A stretch of 64,000 nt of DNA from Knufia peltigerae (lineage: Eukaryota > Ascomycota > Eurotiomycetes > Chaetothyriales > Trichomeriaceae), in contig JAPDRN010000032.1 of NCBI GenBank assembly GCA_030247855.1, positions 231,626 to 295,625 on the forward strand. Reading direction: 5' to 3'. The translations under genes and the position numbers were made by a program. Below the pieces are notes generated by a model. It did not search any database. It saw nothing but the letters and a program-made list of their open reading frames with translations, and had not been told where the DNA came from. Below are positions 49,204-61,276 of the stretch, piece by piece. Position 1 is the first letter of the stretch; the number at the start of each line of letters is the position of its first letter.

Positions 49204-51174
49204 ATGACTGTCCTCTCCTCTCCCATACCGACTTATACCAGCACACAATTGTTCTGGTCCTGCGTCGGCATCTATGCCGACGTCGTCAAGTTATGCTCAC
49301 CGAGCAAGAAACTGAGCAGACTGGCCGATGGCGTCGCGAGATTCAGCAGAAGACCTCCTGAGAGCCCGACGCAGACCTTGACAAGGGCCATGAACGGAGC
49401 GAGCACACTAGAAGAATACGAAAGATGCACAATTGCCCTGGACCAGGTGCAAGGACACGAACAATGGAAACAAGAGAAGGAGTCCCTCGAGCCAGGTTAT
49501 AACCCGGATGTCATCGAGACTCAAATGGCCCTTCTAGAGAAAGGCGTCGCGATGTCTGATGTCAGCGCTATACATCACGTACTGAGGACCGGGTTGAGCA
49601 GAGATCTGGGAGGGATGAACATGCTTCGACTATACAAGCACTCGTGGTTTGGCACCAAGACTCTAATAGACGACTATACAAACACAGTTCTGGAGAGCAT
49701 CGACAAATTTATAGATATGGCGATTCATTACCAATTACCCGCCACCGAGGTCAGGTTTTACCAGCAGTCACTGGAAGACGCCCTCAAATACTTTGGTCGG
49801 TCAGCCTTGACATTGTCGGGGGGAGCACTACTGGGCATGAAACATATTGGTGTCGTTAAGACGCTATGGGAAGCCGACCTCCTGCCAGAAATCATTTCCG
49901 GAGCATCGGCTGGCAGCATTGTGGCAGCAATCGTGGGAAGTTCAACCGACGAGCGTATGCTTGAGGTTCTGGAGCATTTCCCAAACTCTGACCTGGCTTG
50001 TTTCGACCCACCTGGGACCACATCGGTCGCATGGCTTCTGCAACGAGTCCGCACGTATGCGCGCACCGGCGCTTTTTTTGACATGTCAAATTTGGAGAGA
50101 GTCATGAAGTCGTGGCTGGGCGATATCACTTTCCGCGAAGCCCACTACAAAACCGGCCGCATCCTCAACATATGCGTCTCCAGCGCCAGCAGTGCAGAAC
50201 CTCGACTGTTGAACTACGTGACGGCGCCAGATGTGTTGCTTTGGTCTGCGGTGTGTGCCTCTTGTGCAGTTCCACACGTCTTTTCTCCAGTCAGCATTTA
50301 TGAGAAGGATCCTATGACAAAATCTGGAAAACTGTGGATGGAAAATGCCCAGCAGACATTTGTGGATGGATCCCTCGACCATGATATCCCCATGAGAAAA
50401 TTGTCAGAAATGTTCAACGTCAATTTCTTCATTGTATCACAGGTGAACCCGCATGTTCGAGTGTTGTTGGATCCCGAGGAAAGATTTGACGGAATGCAAC
50501 CCACGACCCCTAGCCCGCGTCACACTCCTATTCAGAAAGCGAAGGTGCTTGTGAGGCAGGAGATCATCCACCGGGCACAACAGCTGTCCGATCTCGGCGT
50601 GCCACAAAATTGGTATCGGTGGGCTTCACTCTTCAATCAACAATATACCGGAGACATCAATATCCTACCCGAGATCAAGTATAGCGAATATCTCCACATG
50701 ATGATGAATCCAACTCCAACCTTCATGCTGGAATCGACCATGGCCGGACAGAAGGCTACATGGCCGAAAATGTGTCGCATCAAGAATTGTGTTGCCATTG
50801 AGCTTGCCCTGATACGAGCAATCCACACATTGAGAGACCGCGCGAACTTTGGTCCTGAAGCTCGAGCTGCCCGCGAGGCCAAGAGATCTACAAGTAGAGG
50901 GCGGTCCAGACGCGGACGTTCCGCGCGTCCCGCGTTCTATCGACAACGCAGTCTCAGTATAGGCTCTCCAGATTTGGCCGACAACAGCTCAACAACTGTC
51001 ACGCCGTTGAGAGTTCGCCGGAATGTCAGCTTGGGAAGTATAAATGTCAAACAGGTCACGCCATTTTCCGTAACACCCCGAACTACGCCTTTCCTAACAC
51101 CATCAGTCAGCATGGACAGTGACCTCCTGAATGAAGCATTGCTCATGACCAATACTAATGGCAAGGCTTGGTGA
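49204..51174 (+). CDS. Patatin-like phospholipase / triacylglycerol lipase (TGL-type)
   Basis: A 656-residue intronless ORF from the ATG at 49204. The family (yeast Tgl3/4/5, plant SDP1) mobilises triacylglycerol from lipid droplets and can have lysophospholipid acyltransferase or phospholipase activity. The N-terminal DUF3336-type region (about 10-185) includes YERCTIALDQVQGHEQWKQE and HHVLRTGLSRDLGGMN. The patatin domain starts with the oxyanion glycine loop ALTLSGGALLG (about 201-211). The Ser-Asp dyad is intact: GASAG with Ser at about 235, and DGS with Asp at about 388 (TFVDGSLDHDIP). After the domain a Ser/Arg-rich tail (RSTSRGRSRRGRSARP) carries many phosphorylation-type sites. Length and order fit fungal patatin-like proteins. 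Confidence 0.92.
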   Translation: MTVLSSPIPTYTSTQLFWSCVGIYADVVKLCSPSKKLSRLADGVARFSRRPPESPTQTLTRAMNGASTLEEYERCTIALDQVQGHEQWKQEKESLEPGYNPDVIETQMALLEKGVAMSDVSAIHHVLRTGLSRDLGGMNMLRLYKHSWFGTKTLIDDYTNTVLESIDKFIDMAIHYQLPATEVRFYQQSLEDALKYFGRSALTLSGGALLGMKHIGVVKTLWEADLLPEIISGASAGSIVAAIVGSSTDERMLEVLEHFPNSDLACFDPPGTTSVAWLLQRVRTYARTGAFFDMSNLERVMKSWLGDITFREAHYKTGRILNICVSSASSAEPRLLNYVTAPDVLLWSAVCASCAVPHVFSPVSIYEKDPMTKSGKLWMENAQQTFVDGSLDHDIPMRKLSEMFNVNFFIVSQVNPHVRVLLDPEERFDGMQPTTPSPRHTPIQKAKVLVRQEIIHRAQQLSDLGVPQNWYRWASLFNQQYTGDINILPEIKYSEYLHMMMNPTPTFMLESTMAGQKATWPKMCRIKNCVAIELALIRAIHTLRDRANFGPEARAAREAKRSTSRGRSRRGRSARPAFYRQRSLSIGSPDLADNSSTTVTPLRVRRNVSLGSINVKQVTPFSVTPRTTPFLTPSVSMDSDLLNEALLMTNTNGKAW

Positions 51175-51604
51175 CTGAGAGGACTGTTGCAGGCGATTGC
51201 TGGATGTTGGCGTTTGGGGTGTTCACGTGACCCGAGATATAAGTGGGCTACCAGCGTAGAATGTTCGATATTGATACCCTTTGGTTGTGCTAAGATATGT
51301 AAATGCTATAGAACAACAAGAAGAATAGACATGACGCTAAGCAATTCCGAAAGCATGCATTGATATGTGTAACAATGCCCTTTGCGGTGTGTTGGGAGGG
51401 AACAGTTGAGTGCGGAGACGTGGCATTGGCGCGCATGGTCGTTCTTTTTCTCCTGCAGAAACCGTGTCTGTGCAATGCCGACTCCCAAACAACAAGGCCA
51501 CCATGGGTTATAATCGCATTCGTCCCTAGCCCGTTGATGGCAAGATCAAAGCGCTGTTACACAGCTTCACGCCATCTGGTGTTTCTGGTCCAACTGTGGC
51601 AGAA
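51175..51604. promoter_or_regulatory. Lipase 3' flank / CET1 promoter
   Basis: A CACGTG-type E-box (TTCACGTGACC) lies near 51224-51234. No gene is visible. Confidence 0.45.
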
Positions 51605-53914
51605 ATGGATCTGAAATCGATGCTCAATGACTCCTCGTCGCAACGGCAGCCGCCCCGACTTCACACACCTCAATCATCCTACGATCAAGCAGCAGCAACT
51701 GTCCACACTCCAGCCTACGATCCTTTAGAACGAACATCGTCGTATCCACAGCCTTTGCCATCGTCCGACTACAAGTCTCCGGCCAATGGCTCCTATTTCG
51801 CCATACAGTCCCCCCACCAGCAGAACTCTGCTTCTGCGTCCACGCCGAGTGTAACAGGTCAATCAATGTATGCGCAGAGTCCAGGGCCACATGGACAGAT
51901 ACACACTCCCCGTGAAGGTGTTGCGCCTCCCATGCCATATCAACAGTCGCCTTTTGTGCCGTCGCCGTCTCCCTCGGCTCCCTATCCTCCCACGCCCGGT
52001 TCCTTTCACCACCACCAAATGACACCAAACTCTGCGACTGCGCAACACAACCCTGGCCCTCACACCGCTCTCACCCATCATTCACCACGAGAGGAATTCA
52101 CTCCTTCGAATGGTAATGTGCGCTTGAATACGCAAACACTCTCACCTCAGGCGCAGTTCCATCCTCCGCCTGTGACACCACTCGGTCCGCCATCCTCTCA
52201 CACTCGACCATCTCCTCACCCAAACCGTCCAATATCTCAGGGTCAGGATAACTACAGACGATTGTCAGTGAGTTCCGTGGGATCGACCCAGAGCAGAGAA
52301 TACACCCAAGGGGCTTATGCGCATGCGACCCATTCCAGAAGCGGAAGCATACAAAGAACATATTCTGGCGACCTGCGAGAACGTGAAAGAAGCATTGAAA
52401 GTGTTAGCCCCAAAACAATCCCTAAGCCGCCTCCACGGCGCCAGTCCAGTGGGACTAGATACCAGGAACCGTTGTCAGAAGGTTACCAGAGTCTGCATCC
52501 AATGTACCCAATGTCTACCAATTCACAGCCTCATAGCACACCTGACAGGACCATCGAGGTGCAACATCATGAAACCACTCCAAAATCTGCCTCTACGCCA
52601 GCCGATCCCAGGACAACGACAACCCAATACCCAGGTCCGAATTCAGGAGCCATGAACAACATGACTATGACTCCGCAATCCACGCACTCTTCTCTTCCCC
52701 CCCAGAATAGCCCTCTGATCACCGGACAGCCTGCGCTCAAGAAGCGAAGTGCGAGCCACATATCGAGTATGGCTTCGACACCACAGCAGCCTCGAAAGCG
52801 GCCTCGGCGGGATTTCATTCCAGTTCACGCTCAGAGCGCAAGAAATAATAGGCCTCCAAGGTTCATCAAAGCACCACCTGCGACCCCGCCCCGGAGAAAT
52901 GAACCTGAGCCGGAGCCGCAAATTCCCAACGGACAAGCCCAGCTTCAAGTGGCGCCTCCAGCTAACACCACGACCCCACCAGTCGAAAGCCATTGGGAAC
53001 CCTCAATCACCAATCTCACACCGTATGAAGACCTGACGCGCAGAGTGTGTGATTGGATCTATTCGGTGATTGGAGAAGCAGCCCTTCCACCGAATGGGGC
53101 AGTCTTCGAGATCGAGGCTAAGCTCGGGTGCATTTATGATGAACATGCCAACCATCGTCTGAGCCTGCCTGTCGACACGGAGACCTGGTTTAGCCGTGAC
53201 AGGTATCGAGGAAAGACTAGTTTTCAAAGTTCTATGAACATGGTATGTTGTGGTCAATTGATGATCGTGTTGTGAACTAACACTCTACTCTCATAGATTC
53301 AGCATGAGCTCTTGAATAAATTTCTCAATACCCTTGTTGAAGATTCCGTGCGCGAGTCACAGACATCGGGTCGAGCTGTCATAGGGTATAGTCACCCTCA
53401 TGAATATGACGAGTTCTACGAGCTCACCGAAGATGGACGGAGAAATCTTGCTCCCTGGATTGTTACGTGGCTCAATCCCCGCCACACGCCTCGTGTGAGA
53501 AGGACCATCGACGAGACCAATGGGCAAGTCAAGGCACAGATCATCAAGTCACGTATTGCGGATGTGGATGTCTACAACCCTCGCACCGACTTTGACTATA
53601 GAGTCTCAATCTCCATTGAATCTCCATGGAGCGGAGATCCGAATTGGCTCACCGAGGCGGCGGACAGCGGCCGCGATCGGCAGAAGGATCGCATAAGCTA
53701 CAGACACATGGCCTACCAGATTGATCTCACTCAGGTTAGTTATCCTAACAGAACCGAAAAGGAGCATGAGTTGGAAGTCGAGATTAGTACGGAGCAGATT
53801 CGAATTCAGCTGGCAAACGCTCGTGAGGGCCGGCCTAGCAAGTATGAAGATATGGTAAAGGGATTCCTCGACAATGTGAGGATATTATGCCGACAAGGGT
53901 CGGTCAGACAATGA
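51605..53914 (+). CDS. CET1: mRNA-capping enzyme beta subunit, RNA 5'-triphosphatase
   Basis: Removes the gamma phosphate of nascent pre-mRNA, the first step of 5' cap formation in the nucleus. Exons 51605-53242 and 53297-53914 give 751 residues; the intron falls after SSMNM and the next exon begins IQHELLNKF. The first 460 residues are disordered, rich in Pro, Ser, Gln and His, with a basic KKRSASH..PRKRPRRDF patch near 375-400 that looks like a nuclear signal. The C-terminal domain is the metal-dependent tunnel fold: FEIEAKLG carries the first Glu-x-Glu metal motif and HELEVEIS the second, with RVSISIESPW and the RYR..SYRH basic strands between. It is unrelated to the animal Cys-phosphatase capping enzymes. 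Confidence 0.93.
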
Positions 53915-54536
53915 GCGACTCTGGTTGAAAATACGAAGATGGATACTGGGTCGGAGTCATGGGAGCGCAATGATTTTTCTGTGTTCCAAGGCGGAAGCTT
54001 CCCTCTAATCGTACCGGATACCCTTGTAATACTATTCATAGCCCCATTGTCATCAAGTGTATTTCAAGCCTAGACAGTTGATCGTGACACAAAAAAACGG
54101 ATATTGATACTTGCGTGAGACTGACACGATATGGACATGAGGATACTTACTAATCGTGTGGTCAAGGCTGTGTTGTCACGTGCAAGGCTAGCAATTCGAG
54201 GCAGGCTGCACTGTGGTGATGCAAACTGACGCCGCATCCAGAGCCGCAGCCATTTGCATCGCCGACACGTCAATTGCACCTTTCCTGCGCGATTCAACCC
54301 ATTCATCCTACCCCTACTGCTCTTCGCCATCAACGGTCCCTCCCCTCCCCCATCTCACTTTTTGTTTTGTACACTAGACTTTTTTCAATTGTGTCTATCC
54401 TATCCATCGAGGTGTTCGAACCACCCATTCCGTTGTCTTGCGCATCTTGCCCCTTCGCACGGGAGACAATTTCAGCAAACACCCCCAAAGCCAAATTTAT
54501 ACTGTCTCTCCCTTGTTCGATCTGTACACAACGACC
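53915..54536. promoter_or_regulatory. CET1 3' flank / RPN2 promoter
   Basis: Contains the E-box-like TCACGTG at 54176-54182 and a pyrimidine-rich leader (54290-54500). No yeast-type proteasome element is obvious. Confidence 0.45.
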
Positions 54537-57500
54537 ATGGTGGGCTTAGTATCGGCGGCCGGTCTGGTCGGCTTCCTGTCCGAACCTGATCCGGAGCTCA
54601 GAAGCTTTGCTTTGAAGCAGCTGGACACGCAGGTCGATTTGTTGTGGACGGAAATCGCCAATTCTCTTGGTGAGATGTATGTATTAGTTGGGTAGGCTTG
54701 ATCGGGTATCAGGTACTGACACTGTCTCGTCTAGTGAGGCCCTTTACGAAGATGATACCTTCCCAGACCGGGAACTCGCAGCTATCGTCGCATCCAAAGT
54801 GTACTACCACCTGCAAGAATACAACGAGAGCATGGCCTTTGCTTTGGGAGCTGGACAGTACTTCAACCTAGACAACGCAGGCGAGTACGAAGATACAATC
54901 ATCTCGAAATGTGTCGATACGTTCATCGCCTTGTCCGCCAGCAGGGATCCCACCCTGGCCGCCGCCACTGCTGGCGCGCAGCCTCAGCTCGACACAGCTT
55001 TCGGTCAAGGAGGGGATGGTGCCGCCAGCATGTCTGCCAGCTTGACATCTCCAGTCACTCCTTTCTCCCAATCCGTCCTGCCATCGAAGTCCCTCCTATC
55101 GAGACAAAACACGGCGACTTTCGATCCTACACAAGCCGGAGCTGAAGTTACCCAACTCGGGTCTCCAGAAGCCATAATCCAGCAACGTGGCCTTCAGAAA
55201 GCCTTGACTCGTGTCGTTGAAACCCTCTTCGAGAAATGTTTCCAGGAGAAGCGGTATCGCCAAGTTGTTGGCATCGCTCTGGAGGCACGAAATCTCGGCA
55301 TCCTGCGAAGAGTCATCAAACGAGCCGCCGAGGATGAAACCAAAGAGGATGGAGAAGCTACAAAGAAGGGTGAAGAGTTGATGGATTATGTTCTCGAGAT
55401 CTGTATGAGCGTCGTACAAGAGCGAGGCCTGCGGAATGAAATACTCAAGATGATTCTCGAGTTACTCAACGACATTCCCTCCCCGGACTACTTCGCCATT
55501 GCAAAATGCGTCGTCTATCTCGATCAACATTCTCTGGCCTCAAACATCCTACGACAATTGGTCAACAAGGGAGATGCCCGCTCGTTAGCGGTCGCCTACC
55601 AAATTTCCTTCGATTTGTACGACAACAGCACGCAAGAGTTTCTACAAAAGGTTCGAGAAGAGCTCGCAGAGATGCTACCGAAAGAGGACAAGACTTCCGA
55701 ATCGGATACATCAAAGCCGGACAAAATGGTGGAAGACAAGGTAGAAGACCAGCTACAACAAGAATTGCAAGATTCGGCAGGCGCACCCGCACCCTCGAAA
55801 TCCTCCAACTCAACAACTCCCGAACAACAAGACGCAGTCAAAAAGATCAGAGACATCCTTGATGGGCTCACCTCTATACACCTGAATGTTGAGTTCCTCC
55901 ACCAAGCGAACCGTGTGGATTACTCAATCCTGTCGAAAGTTAAAGATAGTTTAGAGGCCCGATACTCGATATACCACTCGGCAGTGACGATATGTGCTGG
56001 GTTCATGCACGCCAAAACAGCCACCGATAGTTTCTTCAGACAAAATCTGGAATGGCTGGGCAAGGCCGTCAACTGGTCCAAATTCACTGCTACGGCTGTA
56101 TTTGGAGTCATCCACCAGGGTAATATCAACCAGGCTCAGCGACTGCTGACCCCCTACCTGCCAAAGGCTGGAGGTGTGACTAGTTCTCATGATTCTCCAT
56201 ACAGCCAGGGCGGATCTCTTTACGCCTATGGATTGCTCTGCGCCAACCACAAAGGCAAAGCTGTTGACTTCATCCGGGAAAAGTTCAAGGAAGCCACGGA
56301 GGAAGTCGTGCAGCATGGTGGTGCTTTAGGCTTGGGTGTTGCTGGCATGGCCTCTGGAGATGAAGCTGTCTTTGAGGATCTTCGGAATGTTCTCTGGGCT
56401 GATTCTGCCATCAACGGTGAAGCTGTCGGTCTGGCAATGGGTCTCGTCATGTTGGGCTCAGGCAATACCAAAGTCTTGTCTGACATGATTCAACATGCCC
56501 ACGATACTCAACACGACAAGATTGTCCGGGGTCTTGCTGTTGGCATGGCCTTGATCATGTATGGTCGTCAGGAAGGTGCCGATGAACTCATTCAAGGTTT
56601 ACTCAATGATACCGATCCTACCATGAGGTACGGAGGTATCTTGACCATTGCTATGGCTTACGTCGGAACCGGCAGCAACAAGGCTGTGCGGAAATTGCTA
56701 CACGTTGCTGTCAGTGATGTCAGCGACGACGTTCGACGTATCGCTGTCTTGAGTTTGGGCTTCATTCTCTTCCGCAAGCACAGCAGTGTGCCCAGAATGG
56801 TGGAGCTTCTTGCCGAATCCTACAATCCTCACGTCCGGTATGGAGCCGCCATGGCTTTGGGTATCTCTTGCGCCGGCACTGGCCTTGCTGAAGCCATCGA
56901 TCTGTTGGAGCCTATGTTGAAGGATCCTACCGATTTCGTCCGACAGGGTGCTCTGATTGCTCTTGCCATGGTTTTGGTGCAACAAAATGAAGCCATGAAC
57001 TCGAAGGTGGTCTCAATTCGCAAGCAAATGCTCAAGATCATCGCCGATCGACATGAAGACGCCATGTGTAAATTCGGATGTGCTATGGCTTTGGGTATCA
57101 TTGATGCTGGTGGCCGAAATTGCACCATCAGCCTGCAAACGCAGACTGGTAACTTGAACATGCTGGGAATCGTCGGTGCTGTTGTCTTTACACAGTACTG
57201 GTACTGGTTCCCACTTGCGCACTTCCTGTCATTGTCGCTGACACCTACTGCGGTTATTGCGATTGACCAGAAATTGGAGGCCCCAGTCTTCAAGTTTCAC
57301 TGCAACACTCGACCAAGTCTGTTTGACTATCCTCCTGAACAAGTCACCAAGGCGGACGAAGCGCCGGAGAAGGTCAAGACTGCTGTTCTCAGTACTACCG
57401 CTCAGGCACGCAGACGTGCGGCTAAGAAAGAGAAGCAGCAAAGAAGAGACAGCATGGACGTTGACACGGCGACGCCGGTGACACCAAGAGTTGAAAAGGG

Positions 57501-57987
57501 TGATAAAATGGACACGGATGAGTCGGCAGTCAAGGAGGAAGAGGGTAAGAAGAAGGAGGGAGAAGCTACTGAGGTGAAGAAAAAGGCCGAGAAGGAGAAG
57601 GTCGGTTATGACATGTCCAACATGTCGAGAGTGCTTCCGGCTCAAGTGAAGTATTTGACATTCCCGGATCAGCGGTACCAGCCCGTCAAGCAAGCCACCG
57701 GTGGTGTGATGGTGGTTCTTGATACGGAGCCAGAGAAGGAGCGCGAGGTTATTCCTCTTCTCGTCAGTAAGGTCGAACCTCCTGCTGCTCCCGCCGCTGG
57801 TCGAACGCCTGGAGGTGCTGCCAGTCAAGCAACCCCAGAGACTCCCGCACGACAGATCACCGGGTCTGGTGCTGCCGCGGCAGTTGGAGTATTGACTGCA
57901 ATTGACGAGGACGAGGAAGGAACTGAAGAAGCTCCTTGTCCAGCGGAGTTCGACTACGAGACTGATTCTGAAGAACAAGCAGAGTAG
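54537..57987 (+). CDS. RPN2: 26S proteasome regulatory subunit RPN2
   Basis: Rpn2 (PSMD1) is the largest non-ATPase subunit of the 19S base; it scaffolds the lid and holds the ubiquitin receptor Rpn13. Exon 1 is 54537-54676 and exon 2 is 54735-57987, giving 1130 residues, the usual size. The junction restores SLGE-I-EALYED. The N-terminal helical region is followed by the toroid of proteasome/cyclosome repeats (about 430-800) with alternating AYG, GLAVGMAL, RYGGILTIAMAY, RRIAVLSLGFI and RYGAAMALGI motifs. An internal Lys/Glu-rich charged segment (about 880-975) precedes the conserved C-terminal block with RVLPAQVKYLTF. The acidic tail ends in an EEDEEG-like stretch and FDYETDSEEQAE, the region that binds Rpn13. 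Confidence 0.96.
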
Positions 57988-59205
57988 TTTCGTACAGGGA
58001 GACAGTCGCCTTTAATCAGCCGAACCTGGCTTACCGAAAAATCGAGAGAAGCCGTGTAGGATCAATGTAATTTTTTTCTGCTTTCTTTTCACAAAGCGCA
58101 AAGATTTCAAAAATAGGGTAGTAGTGGGAGAGATGTGATAGGGAAAAGGATAGATTATATTGCATTCTTTTCTTGTTGCGACTCCTCCTGTGCCTCGGGT
58201 TTCTTTCTCCTGATCTTTCTAGGTGCCTCATTCACAAAGAAAGAAGAGAGCACACGCTATACATTGTTGGCGTGCCCAAGAGGATGAGTAGTGTGTAACT
58301 TTGACCGTCGAGACGCCTCCACACGTCAGGTCTTTCTCGACAGACCCGTCCAGGTAGATCAATGAAGTGTCTGGGAGTATTATTGTACACATACACGTAA
58401 ATTTATATACCCTTGTACCTACACATACATACATACACATACACAAACACAAAGAGAGAGAGAGACAGACAGACCGCGACCAGGAAGACGAGAAACGAGA
58501 TTGAAAACCGTCAAGTCAATCTGGCCGGAAGTCAACAATCCGACAGTGGTTCCCTCGAGCCTCTCTTGTTTTGAAAAAAAAAGGAAGAGAAGAAGAAAAA
58601 GCAAAAGGTGAGTGTGAGAGTGGTGATGGGTGGTGCTCATGAGCTCCAAAAGGTTGTAGAAAGCGTCGTGTGTCCTGTGTTGTGTTTTTTTGTCGTCCGA
58701 TGATTCCTTCTTCTTACTCTCTCGTCTTTCTTCGTTCATCTGACTTCCCTGTACTTCTTTGGCCCCATCTTCTTTTAAAGATACAATTGTAGTCTCATCT
58801 TCTCGTCCCGAGTTGTCGAGTGAACACAGAATCCGAAATTGTGAGACAGGCCAAAAAAAAATATTCCACCTGCTCAATTTGAAGGACTCTCATTGCAGGG
58901 TGGTTGTCGTGTCCAAAGGCCTCAATCTACATCCAGAATCACCCATCGACGTCCAAGGTGATGATGGACTTGTCGTTTTTGAACTCCCTCGAAGGAAATC
59001 CCTCGGTGTTCGGACTCGTTGGCCCATTCTCAATTTTCCCCTGGATCCTCTGGACTTGAATGCGTCAAATTTCGAGCAAGAGGCACCCCTGAGGAGACCA
59101 GCCGGGACTCCAGAAACATCCTCGTCACCACCGCGATCCATCGTCTCGACGCGGGCCGCAATACTCCTGATCAAAAAAAAAATTTCTTTGATCCTCTGCC
59201 GGCCA
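57988..59205. other. Intergenic between convergent RPN2 and uS8m genes
   Basis: About 1.2 kb without a supported gene. There are simple repeats, including a CA/TA run (58425-58450) and GA runs (58451-58465), and long A runs. A 94-codon minus frame at 58890-59174 and a plus frame starting at 58759 have no recognisable content. Confidence 0.5.
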
Positions 59206-59718
59206 TCATCGTACCCTACAGATCAACATGCCCCCCAATTTCCTCTCGACGCACTCCCTGGCCTCCATGATGCCCCGATCCGTGCTGACGTACATGCACT
59301 CCCCGGTCCTCGTCAGGCCCTTGACGTAGCCGCTGGTCTTGCCGAGGACGACCTTTTGCAGGCCCGACACGTCCATCCATATCCGCCGCGTCGGTTTGCT
59401 CACCAGGCTCATCCTGGACAGGACCGGCTCGCTCTCCCAGTACTTCAGGCCCAGCCACAACCGTCGGCTCGAGATGTTGTGACGCGTGACCGGCTCGATC
59501 GGGTGGCTCGGGTCCGACGAGCTCGGATGCGACAGGAGTTTGTGAGGCGGAGGGGGTTCGGGCCCGCCGCGGACGACGGTCGAGATGAAGCCGCCGTTCT
59601 GGAGGGCGAGCATGAGACCCAGGTGGAACTTGGTGTCGGGGATCGACGTCAACCCCAACCGGGCCCGAGAGGCGTTTTGGAGGTGTGAGCACGTGTTGGC
59701 GAGGTGGACCAGAGACAT
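59206..59718 (-). CDS. MRPS8: Mitochondrial small-subunit ribosomal protein uS8m
   Basis: A 170-residue intronless ORF from the ATG at 59718; an in-frame extension upstream is ignored because the family begins here (MSLVHLANTCSHLQNASRA). uS8 binds the central domain of the small rRNA and is needed for assembly of the mitochondrial 37S subunit. The opening SHLQNASRARLGLTSIP, the LMLALQNGGFISTVVRGGP block and the C-terminal TGECMYVSTDRGIMEARECVERKLGGMLIC are characteristic of fungal mitochondrial S8 (the last replaces the bacterial GIMT-REA block). A Pro/Ser loop (about 53-75) is a typical mitochondrial insertion. It has no clear cleavable presequence, as is common in this protein. Confidence 0.93.
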   Translation of the reverse strand: MSLVHLANTCSHLQNASRARLGLTSIPDTKFHLGLMLALQNGGFISTVVRGGPEPPPPHKLLSHPSSSDPSHPIEPVTRHNISSRRLWLGLKYWESEPVLSRMSLVSKPTRRIWMDVSGLQKVVLGKTSGYVKGLTRTGECMYVSTDRGIMEARECVERKLGGMLICRVR

Positions 59719-61276
59719 TTTGTTGTGCAGAGAACTGGTGGTGGTTTCGTCCCCGGAAGTGAAGCGCGGAAGGAGGAGGTCGTTGCTTTTGTCGCTAATT
59801 AGGAACCGAGGCTGTGTAAAGCAAAGGACGATGTAGAGTTGCGTTGAGCTGTGTCGTGAAGCTGGATGTGTATTCGGTCGGTACAATGACTTTTGAGATG
59901 CTCGAGTAGGGCGAGTTGCAAAGGTGGATTAAATGTACAGCTGAGGTGTTGTTGGGTGTTGAGGCTTCGTGGCGATGCACAGTAGCCCAGCTGCCGGGGA
60001 AGGTCGTCCGCTTGAAATCAGGAAACACGAAAAAAAAAGTGAGCGTCGACGATTCAAAGTTGTTTCGTTTTTCTACAGCTTGTGTCGAACTGGATCTTCT
60101 TGAGAGAAAGTTGCGAGACGGGTTTCCGAAAAAGCGCAACCAAATGCCAAGGCCGAACAGGGACGATTTCTATTGGTGGACCGGATCAGGCTGAGATTGC
60201 AGGGATGAAGTTGGGTGGTGCATATCCCGTACACCTGTGACTTGCATGCTCTTTTGTCATACGGAGTACAAAAGCACATTCCATGGGCATACAGTATCTA
60301 ACATTGTTGAAAGCACAAATCTGTCTGCGCGAGAAGGGATAGCATTGCACTCATGTCATATAAAAATCGCCCTCAGATAGGCCACTTGAGATCAACCACC
60401 ATAAAGGCGTCATAATAGACTCCGTGGAAATTTTACAAGATGTCCAAAATGAATACCAGTTCTCTGAGGACTATACTATTGTCATTTGGCAAAGAGAAAA
60501 AGATGTTGAGCCTCGCTGTTTTTCCTCAGCTCGAGTAAGCCGTGCTCAGCATAACAATCTGGGTAAAGGATAACGGGATTTTCATATTTACGGGAGGATC
60601 GCCGTTCAATACCTTGGTATCAAAAGAAGCCCGCTCCACCTAAATGTCCTTCGACACTGAAGACGACGACCACGTACGGTGTCGGGCGGGGCTGTAGCGC
60701 CATTTCACTCATCACGTACACGTAGTTACCTCCCAAAATCTGTTCAGGGTAGAAAGTACTATCAGTGTCAGACTCGGTAGATTCGCCGACACGGTCTACG
60801 ACGGCTCCGTCGTCTAGCCCGTTGAATCAGGATGGAAAACTTGGACATGAGCGGCCCAAGTCCGGACAGCTGGCTGAATTGTAATCGAAGGACAATGGGG
60901 ACATCGTGATGGAGCGGCCGTCCCCTTGGGTATGCACTGTACGCCATGTTTCGTCGGTTACAGGGTCTGGGGCGTGCTGGTGCTATCGTCTCCCGGTTTC
61001 ATAATCACGTTGTTGGGAAGACGGATAAGTATGTAGGATATGTGATGGCACTTGATGATCACGGCGGAAAAGTGTCTTTCAAACGGCACGTTACCGTCAG
61101 TCTCGCCGAGCCGACTTGTCTTTGACCCTTGCAGGCAAGGTAAGGGCGGTTTCCTGCTTCCACGCCCGACAGTCCCTGTAGCCACCTTCCTCGAATGGTC
61201 CCACAACTGCTTTCGGAGCCCTCGTCTGGCCAGATGCAAGGGCCTCCCCGTTTCCGGCTCTTTCTCAGAAAATCTT
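59719..61276. other. Intergenic, no gene recognised
   Basis: About 1.5 kb holding the uS8m promoter and the 3' flank of the membrane protein gene. One TACGGAGTA word lies at 60260-60268. Open frames are short and unlike any known family. Confidence 0.5.

Noticed and set aside
58890..59174. 94-codon minus-strand frame after uS8m
   Set aside because: No family resemblance and no supporting splice or start context; probably 3' flank.
58759..59688. 309-codon plus-strand frame
   Set aside because: Its second half is the antisense of uS8m and its first half has no known features; openness comes from high GC at third positions.
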